DNA of 64,000 nucleotides, taken from assembly GCA_964645155.1 (NCBI GenBank), contig CAZYBG010000006.1:3244-67243 (forward strand). Direction: 5' to 3'. This DNA is from CAZYBG01 sp964645155. GTDB taxonomy: Bacteria; Pseudomonadota; Alphaproteobacteria; Rhodobacterales; Rhodobacteraceae. Every line of letters starts with the position of its first letter. The stretch's first letter is position 1. A program made the translations under genes and the position numbers. This document shows, in pieces, positions 42,826 through 50,420 of this stretch. The notes below the pieces were generated by a model. It made no database searches and was not told where the DNA came from. It was given only the letters and a program-made list of their open reading frames with translations.

Positions 42826-44307
42826 ATGCTGATCCAGGACCACGACCGGGCGGGCGGCTACTGGGGCGCGGTCTACGCCTTCACCGCGGTGAAGGGGCTT
42901 CAGGTCGTCATCGACGGCCCCGTCGGCTGCGAGAACCTGCCGGTGACGAGCGTCCTGCACTACACCGACGCGCTGCCGCCGCACGAGCTGCCGATCGTGG
43001 TGACCGGCCTCGGCGAGGAGGAGCTGGGCCGCGACGGCACGGAAGGCGCGATGAAGCGGGCGTGGAAGACGCTCGACCCCGCCCTGCCGGCGGTGGTGGT
43101 GACCGGAAGCATCGCCGAGATGATCGGCGGCGGCGTGACGCCGATGGGCACCAACATCCAGCGTTTCCTGCCGCGGACCATCGACGAGGACCAGTGGGAG
43201 GCCGCCGACCGGGCGATGACCTGGATCTTCACCGAGTTCGGGATGACCAAGGGGCGGATGCCGCCGGAGAAACCGCGCGACGCGGGCGCACGGCCGCGCG
43301 TCAACATCCTCGGGCCGATGTACGGCACGTTCAACATGCCGTCGGACCTTCACGAGATCCGCCGGCTCGTCGAGGGGATCGGCGCCGAGGTCAACATGGT
43401 GATGCCGCTCGGCGCCCATCTGGCCGAGATGCGCAACCTGGTGAACGCCGACGTCAACGTGGTGATGTACCGCGAGTTCGGGCGCGGCCTCGCCGAGGTG
43501 CTCGGCAAACCCTACCTGCAGGCGCCGGTCGGGATCGAGTCGACCACGGCGTTCCTGTGCACGCTGGGCGAGATGCTCGGGCTCGATCCGGAGCCGTTCA
43601 TCGCGCGCGAGAAGCATTCGACGATCAAGCCGGTCTGGGACCTGTGGCGGAGCGTCACGCAGGACTTCTTCGCCACGGCGAGCTTCGCCATCGTCGCGAA
43701 CGAGACCTATGCCAGGGGCGTGCGGAACTTCCTCGAGACCGACCTCGGCCTGCCCTGCGCCTTCGCGGTCGCCCGCAAGCGCGGGACGAAGACCGACAAC
43801 GAGGCGGTGCGCGCGCTGATGCGCAGCAAGCGCCCGCTCGTCGTCATGGGCTCGATCAACGAGAAGATGTACCTGGCCGAGCTGGCACATGGCCACGGCC
43901 CGAAGCCCGCCTTCATCCCGGCGAGCTTTCCCGGCGCCGCGATCCGTCGTGCCACGGGGACGCCCTTCATGGGCTATGCCGGCGCGACCTACCTGGTGCA
44001 GGAGGTGTGCAATGCGCTCTTCGACGCGCTCTTCCACATCCTGCCGCTGGGCTCCGAGATGGACAGCGCCGCGGCGACGCCGACGACGCTGCGCCGCGAC
44101 TTCCCGTGGGACGAGGATGCGCGCGCCGCGCTCGACCGGATCGTCGCCGAACATCCAGTGCTGACGCGGATTTCGGCCGCCAAGACGCTCCGGGACGCCG
44201 CCGAGCGGGCGGCGCTCGAGAGCGGCGCCGAGCGGGTGGTGATCGAGACGGTGCGGGCCTTGCAGCCCGCGGAGTTCGAGACGGATGACAGAAGGGGAGC
44301 ACGCTGA
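42826..44307 (+). CDS. bchZ: Chlorophyllide a reductase subunit Z
   Basis: 493 aa, NifK-like subunit. MLIQDHDRAGGYWGAVYAF is the conserved N-terminus, the cluster Cys lies in DGPVGCENLPVTSVLHYTDALPP, and NILGPMYGTFNMPSDLHEI and the ENAETYARG-like segment (VANETYARGVRNF) follow. It completes the BchXYZ reductase. The ATG at 42826 has GGAGGG upstream within a GGCC-rich small hairpin. A longer frame from 42739 would translate the 40-bp element and is rejected. pufQ starts at the next base after its stop. Confidence 0.94.
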   Translation: MLIQDHDRAGGYWGAVYAFTAVKGLQVVIDGPVGCENLPVTSVLHYTDALPPHELPIVVTGLGEEELGRDGTEGAMKRAWKTLDPALPAVVVTGSIAEMIGGGVTPMGTNIQRFLPRTIDEDQWEAADRAMTWIFTEFGMTKGRMPPEKPRDAGARPRVNILGPMYGTFNMPSDLHEIRRLVEGIGAEVNMVMPLGAHLAEMRNLVNADVNVVMYREFGRGLAEVLGKPYLQAPVGIESTTAFLCTLGEMLGLDPEPFIAREKHSTIKPVWDLWRSVTQDFFATASFAIVANETYARGVRNFLETDLGLPCAFAVARKRGTKTDNEAVRALMRSKRPLVVMGSINEKMYLAELAHGHGPKPAFIPASFPGAAIRRATGTPFMGYAGATYLVQEVCNALFDALFHILPLGSEMDSAAATPTTLRRDFPWDEDARAALDRIVAEHPVLTRISAAKTLRDAAERAALESGAERVVIETVRALQPAEFETDDRRGAR

Positions 44308-44526
44308 ATGGCCGACCAGACCACCGACCTTCCGATCCTGCGGACGAAGCCGCCGAAGGCCGAGTTCTACACCTACTTCGCGATCATCTTCGTGGCGACC
44401 CTGCCGCTTGCAGCGCTGACATGGGCGCTCGCCGCGGTCCGGCAGGCGCGCCTGCCGGAAAAGGGGCCGGTGGCCCGCGCCTGGAGCCAGGCACGGATCA
44501 TCACGCCGATGATCTTCTCGGCCTGA
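44308..44526 (+). CDS. pufQ: PufQ, cytochrome subunit-like bacteriochlorophyll synthesis protein
   Basis: 72 aa with one membrane helix (FYTYFAIIFVATLPLAALTWALAAV) and the conserved C-terminal RAWSQARIITPMIFSA. PufQ is the first gene of the puf operon in Rhodobacterales and affects bacteriochlorophyll precursor delivery. The ATG immediately follows the bchZ TGA. It is separated from pufB by 195 bp holding three tandem hairpin repeats. Confidence 0.93.
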   Translation: MADQTTDLPILRTKPPKAEFYTYFAIIFVATLPLAALTWALAAVRQARLPEKGPVARAWSQARIITPMIFSA

Positions 44527-44541
44527 GCGCCGGGAGCCGCG

Positions 44542-44622
44542 TGCCGCCCCGACGGGGCGAGAGGAGACTGCCGCCCCGATGGGGCGAGATGAGACTGCCG
44601 CCCCGATGGGGCGAGAAAGAAA
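44542..44622 (+). repeat. Three tandem 27-bp hairpin repeats between pufQ and pufB
   Basis: Units at 44542-44568, 44569-44595 and 44596-44622, each starting TGCCGCCCCGAYGGGGCGAG and differing mainly in the A/G-rich tail. Each unit contains the hairpin GCCCC-GAY-GGGGC. The array lies in the transcribed pufQ-pufB leader, where processing of the puf message is known to occur in Rhodobacter, so a role in RNA stability or termination/attenuation is plausible. Confidence 0.82.
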
Positions 44623-44721
44623 GTGCGCCCCTGCTCGGCAGGGACGGACGAGCCGGCGGAAGGTCCGCCGGAGCCCGGCCGCCGGGTGGCGCGGCATCAG
44701 TCATGCGATCCGGAGGAAAGA

Positions 44722-44871
44722 ATGGCTGATAGAAGCGACCTGTCCTTCACAGGTCTGACCGACGAGCAGGCCCAGGAGCTGCACTCGGTGTACATGAGCG
44801 GGCTCTGGCTCTTTGCCGCAGTCGCGCTTGTCGCGCACATCGCGACGTACATCTGGGCTCCGTGGTTCTGA
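44722..44871 (+). CDS. pufB: Light-harvesting complex 1 beta chain
   Basis: 49 aa: MADRSDLSFTGLTDEQAQEL then a single membrane helix with the bacteriochlorophyll-binding His in ALVAHIATYIWAPWF. The preceding GGAGG at 44711-44715 gives a strong ribosome site, as needed for the high stoichiometry of LH1. Located in the intracytoplasmic membrane, pairing with PufA. Confidence 0.96.
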   Translation: MADRSDLSFTGLTDEQAQELHSVYMSGLWLFAAVALVAHIATYIWAPWF

Positions 44872-44884
44872 GGGGGATCGAGAG

Positions 44885-45058
44885 ATGGCCAAATTCTACA
44901 AGATCTGGATGGTCTTCGATCCGCGCCGGGTGTTCGTCGCCCAGGGCGTCTTCCTCTTCCTGCTGGCTGTGCTGATTCACCTGGTGGTGCTCTCGTCCGG
45001 CCTGAACTGGTTTGAGGTGGCCGCAGCCCGCAAGGCCGCGGCCTTGGAAGCCAACTAG
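44885..45058 (+). CDS. pufA: Light-harvesting complex 1 alpha chain
   Basis: 57 aa: MAKFYKIWMVFDPRRVFVAQ, then a membrane helix with the bacteriochlorophyll-ligand His in FLLAVLIHLVVLSSGLNWFE and a short Ala/Lys-rich tail. The ATG at 44885 is the family start. It lies 13 bp after pufB and is followed by the stabilising hairpin before pufL. Confidence 0.96.
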   Translation: MAKFYKIWMVFDPRRVFVAQGVFLFLLAVLIHLVVLSSGLNWFEVAAARKAAALEAN

Positions 45059-45083
45059 GGCGGCTACGCCCCTCGAAGAGCTT

Positions 45084-45111
45084 GCGGGCGGCGGCCCAGG
45101 CCTCCGCCCGC
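45084..45111 (+). other. puf intercistronic RNA hairpin (pufA-pufL)
   Basis: GCGGGCGG (45084-45091) pairs perfectly with CCGCCCGC (45104-45111); inside, GGC and GCC extend the stem after one mismatch. A hairpin at this site protects pufBA mRNA against 3'-5' decay in Rhodobacter and explains the LH1:RC protein ratio. Confidence 0.8.
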
Positions 45112-45176
45112 GGCAAACCCGGCGACAGACGGCTGAGGCCCCGACGGCAAGGCCGCCCAACTGCGGAGTGAGACGC

Positions 45177-46025
45177 ATGGCATTGCTGAGTTTCGAACGC
45201 AAATACCGCGTCCGGGGTGGGACGCTGATCGGCGGCGATCTGTTCGACTTCTGGGTCGGCCCGTTCTACGTGGGCTTCTTCGGGGTCACGACGCTGTTCT
45301 TCGCGGCCCTCGGAACGCTCCTCATCCTTTACGGCGCGGCGCTGCAGGGCACGTTCAACCCCTGGACCATCAACATCGCGCCGCCCGACCTGAGCTACGG
45401 CCTCGGCATGGCGCCGCTGACCGAAGGCGGTCTGTGGCAGATCATCACCATCTGCGCCATCGGCGCCTTCGTGAGCTGGGCGCTGCGCGAGGTCGAGATC
45501 TGCCGCAAGCTCGGCATCGGCTACCACGTGCCGGTCGCCTTCGGCGTCGCGATCTTCGCCTATGTGACGCTGGTGGTGATCCGCCCCGTCCTGATGGGCG
45601 CCTGGGGACACGGCTTTCCCTACGGGATCTTCAGCCACCTCGACTGGGTGTCGAACACGGGCTACGCCTATCTCCACTTCCACTACAACCCGGCGCACAT
45701 GCTGGCGGTGACGTTCTTCTTCACCACCACGCTCGCGCTCGCGCTGCACGGCGCGCTGATCCTGTCGGCCGCGAACCCCGAGAAGGGCGAGGAGATGCGG
45801 ACGCCCGATCACGAGGACACGTTCTTCCGCGACTTCATCGGCTACTCGGTGGGAACGCTCGGCATTCACCGCCTCGGCCTTCTGCTCGCGCTCAACGCCG
45901 GCTTCTGGTCGGCGATCTGCATCGTGATCTCGGGACCGGTCTGGACCAAGGGCTGGCCGGAATGGTGGAACTGGTGGCTCGACCTGCCGATCTGGCCGGC
46001 CGCGTCCGTGGTGGGAGTGCAGTAA
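45177..46025 (+). CDS. pufL: Photosynthetic reaction centre L subunit
   Basis: 282 aa, five membrane helices. The family start MALLSFERKYRVRGGTLIGGDLFDFWVGPFYVG is clear; ALREVEICRKLGIGYHVP, SHLDWVSNTGYAYLHFHYNPAHMLAV (special-pair and accessory bacteriochlorophyll His) and the iron/quinone-side GIHRLGLLLALNAGFWSAI follow. It binds the primary charge-separation cofactors with PufM. The ATG at 45177 follows a GGAG. Confidence 0.97.
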   Translation: MALLSFERKYRVRGGTLIGGDLFDFWVGPFYVGFFGVTTLFFAALGTLLILYGAALQGTFNPWTINIAPPDLSYGLGMAPLTEGGLWQIITICAIGAFVSWALREVEICRKLGIGYHVPVAFGVAIFAYVTLVVIRPVLMGAWGHGFPYGIFSHLDWVSNTGYAYLHFHYNPAHMLAVTFFFTTTLALALHGALILSAANPEKGEEMRTPDHEDTFFRDFIGYSVGTLGIHRLGLLLALNAGFWSAICIVISGPVWTKGWPEWWNWWLDLPIWPAASVVGVQ

Positions 46026-46026
46026 G

Positions 46027-46995
46027 ATGCCCGAGTATCAGAACATCTTCACGCAGGTTCAGGTCCAGGGCGTGCCGGAATACGGCATGGACAACGAGAA
46101 CAACATGATGGAGGAGCGCGCCGGCCGGCCGAACTACTCGACGCTGATCGGCTGGCTCGGCAATGCGCAGCTCGGGCCGATCTATCTCGGCGCGTTCGGC
46201 GTGGTGTCGCTCGCCACCGGCATCCTGTGCCTCAACATCATCGGCTTCAACATGCTGGCGCAGGTCGGCTGGTCGATCCCGGAATTCATCCGGCAGCTGT
46301 TCTGGCTGGCGCTGGAACCGCCGTCGCCGGCCTACGGGCTGACGATGCCGCCGCTGAACGACGGCGGCTGGTACATCATCGCCTCGTTCCTGCTGCTGGT
46401 CAGTGTGATGTCGTGGTGGGCCCGGTCCTACCAGCTCGCGCAGATGCACAAGATGGGCAAGCATGTCGCCTGGGCGTTCCTGTCGGCGATCTGGCTGTTC
46501 CTGGTGCTGGGCCTGTTCCGGCCGATCCTGATGGGATCGTGGAGCGAGGGCGTGCCCTACGGCATCTTCCCGCATCTCGACTGGACCACCGCGTTCTCGA
46601 TCCGCTACGGCAACCTCTACTACAACCCGTTCCACTGCCTCTCGATCGTCTTTCTCTACGGCTCGGTGCTGCTCTTCGCGATGCACGGCGCCACGATCCT
46701 GGCGGTCAGCCGGTTCGGCGGCGACCGCGAGCTCGAGCAGATCGTCGACCGCGGCACCGCGTCCGAGCGGGCGGCGCTGTTCTGGCGCTGGACGATGGGC
46801 TTCAACGCGACGATGGAAGGCATCCATCGCTGGGCCTGGTGGTTCGCGGTGCTGACGCCGATCACCGGCGGCATCGGGATCCTGCTCACCGGCACCGTGG
46901 TCGACAACTGGTTCATCTGGGCGCAGGAGCACAACTTCGCGCCGGAATACCTCGAGGCCTACGGCTACGAAGCCTACCAGACGGGAGGTAACTGA
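46027..46995 (+). CDS. pufM: Photosynthetic reaction centre M subunit
   Basis: 322 aa. MPEYQNIFTQVQVQGVPEYGMD starts it one base after the pufL stop. PHLDWTTAFSIRYGNLYYNPFHCLSIVFLYGSVLLFAMHG carries the special-pair histidine region and WRWTMGFNATMEGIHRWAWW the iron-side histidine. It pairs with PufL in the membrane. No pufX-like gene follows; pufC comes 2 bp later. Confidence 0.97.
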   Translation: MPEYQNIFTQVQVQGVPEYGMDNENNMMEERAGRPNYSTLIGWLGNAQLGPIYLGAFGVVSLATGILCLNIIGFNMLAQVGWSIPEFIRQLFWLALEPPSPAYGLTMPPLNDGGWYIIASFLLLVSVMSWWARSYQLAQMHKMGKHVAWAFLSAIWLFLVLGLFRPILMGSWSEGVPYGIFPHLDWTTAFSIRYGNLYYNPFHCLSIVFLYGSVLLFAMHGATILAVSRFGGDRELEQIVDRGTASERAALFWRWTMGFNATMEGIHRWAWWFAVLTPITGGIGILLTGTVVDNWFIWAQEHNFAPEYLEAYGYEAYQTGGN

Positions 46996-46997
46996 AC

Positions 46998-48140
46998 ATG
47001 CTGCCCAAGTGGTACGACAAATGGGTGGCCGAGAACCCGAAGGACATCTACGGGCCGGCCTTCCTGATCGGGGCGGTCGGCGGCGCGGTGGTGATCGCGG
47101 CGCTGCTCGTCACCTGGGGCCGGCCGTTCGCCGTCGAGGCCGCGCAGACCGGGCCGCGGGGCACCGGCATGTCGGTCACCCAGTTCGTGAGCGATGCCGC
47201 CCGGCCGGACCCGACCATCGAGCTCTACTACAGCGAGCCGCCGATCGTGCCGGCCGGCGGCGAGCAACTGGCGGGCGAGGTCTACGAGAACGTCCAGGTG
47301 CTGGGCGACCTCACCGAGGACAACTTCAACCGGCTGATGAACGCGATCACGCAATGGGTGTCGCCCGAGCAGGGCTGCGCCTACTGCCACGGCGACGGCG
47401 GCCTCGAGACCTATGGCGAGGACACCCTCTACACCAAGGTCGTGTCGCGCCGGATGATCGAGATGACGCAGAACCTCAACGACGCCTGGGCGGGCCATGT
47501 GAACCTGTCCGGCGAGGCGGGGGTGAACTGCTTCAGCTGCCACCGCGGCCAGAACGTGCCGTCGAACATCTGGTTCAGCATCGCCCCGGTCGTCGACGTG
47601 ATGGCGGGCTGGGGCGCGGTGCAGAACCGCACCACCGTGCAGAGCCAGTACACCTCGCTGCCGTCCGACGCGCTTGAGGTCTACCTGCTCGGCGTCGCGC
47701 AGGAGGACGGCACCTACGTCCCCGATGTCATCGCGGTGCACGACCTCGACTCGCGGGTGCCGGGCCGGCCGACCGACGAGGGCTACCGGACCTGGCAGCA
47801 CACCGAGCGGACGTTCAGCCTGATGAACTACTTCTCGAACTCGCTCGGCGTGAACTGCGTCTTCTGCCACAACAGCCGGGCGTTCTACGACGTCGGGCAG
47901 CACACGCCGCAATGGGCGACCGCGCAGCTCGGCATCCAGATGGTGCAGGAGATGAACGCAGCCTATCTCGTGCCGCTGCAGGACAGCTATCCGCCCGAGC
48001 GGCTGGGGCCGGTCTATGCCGATGCGCCGAAGGCGGCCTGCGCGACCTGTCACAAGGGCTATCAGCAGCCGATGGGCGGGCTCGACATGATCTCGGACTG
48101 GCCGGAGCTCGCCGGGTCCGGCCCGCCGGTCTACGAATGA
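46998..48140 (+). CDS. pufC: Tetrahaem reaction-centre cytochrome
   Basis: 380 aa. Four CxxCH motifs are visible: Cys127-His131 (CAYCH), Cys178-His182 (CFSCH), Cys287-His291 (CVFCH) and Cys348-His352 (CATCH), with helices carrying Met ligands (RRMIEM, SLMNYF, QMVQEMN). The N-terminus (PAFLIGAVGGAVVIAALLV) is a membrane anchor without a lipoprotein cysteine. It re-reduces the special pair from the periplasmic side. A strong terminator follows. Confidence 0.96.
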   Translation: MLPKWYDKWVAENPKDIYGPAFLIGAVGGAVVIAALLVTWGRPFAVEAAQTGPRGTGMSVTQFVSDAARPDPTIELYYSEPPIVPAGGEQLAGEVYENVQVLGDLTEDNFNRLMNAITQWVSPEQGCAYCHGDGGLETYGEDTLYTKVVSRRMIEMTQNLNDAWAGHVNLSGEAGVNCFSCHRGQNVPSNIWFSIAPVVDVMAGWGAVQNRTTVQSQYTSLPSDALEVYLLGVAQEDGTYVPDVIAVHDLDSRVPGRPTDEGYRTWQHTERTFSLMNYFSNSLGVNCVFCHNSRAFYDVGQHTPQWATAQLGIQMVQEMNAAYLVPLQDSYPPERLGPVYADAPKAACATCHKGYQQPMGGLDMISDWPELAGSGPPVYE

Positions 48141-48262
48141 GCGCGTCCGGCCCTGGGCAGCGGACCGGGGCCGCGCGCCGACACGGGTTCGGGCCGGTAG
48201 CTTGGCCTGAATTTCGGGGCCTCCACACCCCGGTTCCCTTCCTGCTGGCTACAGGACACCTG

Positions 48263-48296
48263 GCGCCGCGGGCCGATGGACCTGCGGCGCTTTTTT
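48263..48296 (+). terminator. Rho-independent terminator after pufC
   Basis: GCGCCGCGGG (48263-48272) pairs with CCTGCGGCGC (48281-48290), one G-U pair, 8-nt loop, then six Ts. It ends the puf operon; dxs begins 17 bp later and so needs read-through or its own promoter. Confidence 0.92.
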
Positions 48297-48312
48297 CAAC
48301 TGGAGGTCGCCG

Positions 48313-50235
48313 ATGACACGCCCAGCCACCCCGACGCTTGACCGTGTCGCCGGACCGGCCGACCTGAAGGCCCTGACCGACCGCGAGCTTGCCACGCTCG
48401 CGCACGAGCTTCGCGCCGAGGTGATCGACGCGGTCAGCGTGACCGGCGGCCATCTCGGCTCGTCGCTCGGCGTGGTCGAGCTGACGGTGGCGCTGCATGC
48501 GGTGTTCAACACGCCGTTCGACAAGCTGATCTGGGACGTCGGCCACCAGTGCTATCCGCACAAGGTGCTGACCGGCCGGCGCGACCGGATCCGCACCCTG
48601 CGGCAGGAGGGCGGGCTGTCGGGGTTCACCAAGCGGGCGGAAAGCGCGTTCGATCCGTTCGGCGCGGCGCACAGCTCGACCTCGATCTCGGCGGCGCTCG
48701 GCTTCACCGTCGGCCGCGACATGGGAATGCCGACGGGCGACGCGGTCGCGGTGATCGGCGACGGCGCGATCAGCGCCGGGATGGCCTACGAGGCCCTGAA
48801 CAATGCCGGCCACGAGGGCCGCCGGCTGTTCGTCATCCTGAACGACAACGAGATGTCGATCGCGCCGCCGGTCGGCGCGATGTCGCGCTATCTCTCGGGT
48901 CTCTACGCCGGCAGCTCGCCGCTGGCGGCGTTCCGCGATCTTGCCGAGGGCTTCGAGAAGGCGCTGCCCGGGCCGCTGCGCGACGGCGCGCGGCGGGCGC
49001 GGCAGCTGGTGACGGGCATGCCGGGCGGCGGGACGCTGTTCGAGGAACTGGGCTTCAGCTATGTCGGCCCGATCGACGGGCACGACATGGCCCAGCTCCT
49101 CCCCGTGCTGCGCGCGGCGCGGACCCGGGCGACGGGCCCGGTGCTGATCCACTGCGTCACGGTGAAGGGCAAGGGATACGCTCCGGCCGAGACCTCGGCC
49201 GACAAGTATCACGGCGTCGCGCGGTTCGATGTGGGAACCGGCGCGCAGGCCAAGGGCAAGTCGAACGCCCCGGCCTACACCAAGGTGTTCGGCGAGAGCC
49301 TGACCGCCGAGGCCGTGCGCGACCAGCGGATCGTCGCGGTGACGGCGGCGATGCCGTCGGGCACCGGGGTCGACATCATGGCGCGGCGCTTTCCGGCGCG
49401 GGTCTTCGATGTGGGCATCGCCGAGCAGCACGGCGTGACGTTCTGCGCCGGCATGGCGGCCGCCGGCCTCAAGCCCTTCGCGGTGATCTATTCGACCTTC
49501 CTGCAGCGCGGCTACGACCAGGTGGTCCACGACGTCGCCCTGCAGAAGCTGCCGGTGCGCTTCGCCATCGACCGCGCCGGCCTCGTCGGCGCCGATGGCG
49601 CGACCCATGCCGGGGCGTTCGACGTGGCCTACCTGACGAACCTGCCGGGCTTCGTGGTGATGGCCGCGGGCGACGAGGCCGACCTCGTTCACATGGTCGC
49701 CACCGCGGCGGCCTATGACGAGGGGCCGATCGCGGTCCGCTATCCCCGCGGCGAGGGCATCGGCGTCGAGATGCCCGAGCGCGGGCAGGTGCTGGAGATC
49801 GGCCGTGGCCGCGTGCTGCGCGAGGGCGAGGCGGTGGCGATCCTGTCGTTCGGGGCGCATCTTGGCGAGTGCCTGCGCGCCGCCGAGGAGCTGGAGGCCC
49901 GCGGCATCTCGGCGACCGTTGCGGATGCCCGCTTCGCCAAGCCGCTCGACACCGACCTGATCGGCCGGCTGGCCGACGGCCATGCCGCCCTCGTCACCGT
50001 CGAGCAGGGGGCCGACGGCGGGTTCGGCGCCCATGTGCTTCACTGGCTGGCCCGCAGCGGGCGCCTGGACCGCGGGCTGCGGATCCGGACGATGACGCTG
50101 CCCGACCGCTTCATCGAGCAGGCAAGCCCCGAGGCGATGTATCGCGATGCCGGCCTCACGGCGGCGGACATCGCCGCGACCGCGCTGGAGGCGCTGGGTG
50201 TGAGCGCACCGGCATTCGGGCGCGCGCGGGCCTGA
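48313..50235 (+). CDS. dxs: 1-deoxy-D-xylulose-5-phosphate synthase
   Basis: 640 aa, TPP-dependent. VTGGHLGSSLGVVELTVALHAVF, WDVGHQCYPHKVLTGRR, the TPP motif GDGAISAGMAYEALNNAG and the transketolase domain VFDVGIAEQHGVTFCAGMA with DRAGLVGADGATHAGAFD are diagnostic. It makes DXP for the MEP isoprenoid pathway, supplying carotenoid and bacteriochlorophyll synthesis. Placement directly after the puf operon is common in Rhodobacteraceae. Confidence 0.97.
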   Translation: MTRPATPTLDRVAGPADLKALTDRELATLAHELRAEVIDAVSVTGGHLGSSLGVVELTVALHAVFNTPFDKLIWDVGHQCYPHKVLTGRRDRIRTLRQEGGLSGFTKRAESAFDPFGAAHSSTSISAALGFTVGRDMGMPTGDAVAVIGDGAISAGMAYEALNNAGHEGRRLFVILNDNEMSIAPPVGAMSRYLSGLYAGSSPLAAFRDLAEGFEKALPGPLRDGARRARQLVTGMPGGGTLFEELGFSYVGPIDGHDMAQLLPVLRAARTRATGPVLIHCVTVKGKGYAPAETSADKYHGVARFDVGTGAQAKGKSNAPAYTKVFGESLTAEAVRDQRIVAVTAAMPSGTGVDIMARRFPARVFDVGIAEQHGVTFCAGMAAAGLKPFAVIYSTFLQRGYDQVVHDVALQKLPVRFAIDRAGLVGADGATHAGAFDVAYLTNLPGFVVMAAGDEADLVHMVATAAAYDEGPIAVRYPRGEGIGVEMPERGQVLEIGRGRVLREGEAVAILSFGAHLGECLRAAEELEARGISATVADARFAKPLDTDLIGRLADGHAALVTVEQGADGGFGAHVLHWLARSGRLDRGLRIRTMTLPDRFIEQASPEAMYRDAGLTAADIAATALEALGVSAPAFGRARA

Positions 50236-50420
50236 CCCGCGATCCTGAGGAGCGCCGTCGGCGCAAGCCTTTCCTCTCGCGCCCCCCGTTGGATAACGCC
50301 CGGACCTTGCGCGCCCGGGTCAGCAGGAAGGGGGCGGGCGGCGACCGGCCCGTGACGCGGCGTAGGGCGTGACAAACCCCGCCCGGCGCGCCACGGTCGG
50401 GGCCGAGGGGGACGCCGCCG

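Noticed and set aside
44421..44729. Open frame through the pufQ-pufB gap (PPRWGE repeats)
   Set aside because: It is produced by the three 27-bp hairpin units and has no start with a ribosome site; it overlaps pufB.
44773..44796. TGCACT/TGTACA pair inside pufB resembling the 40-bp element
   Set aside because: Only two half-sites occur and they are coding for conserved LH1 beta residues; most likely coincidence.
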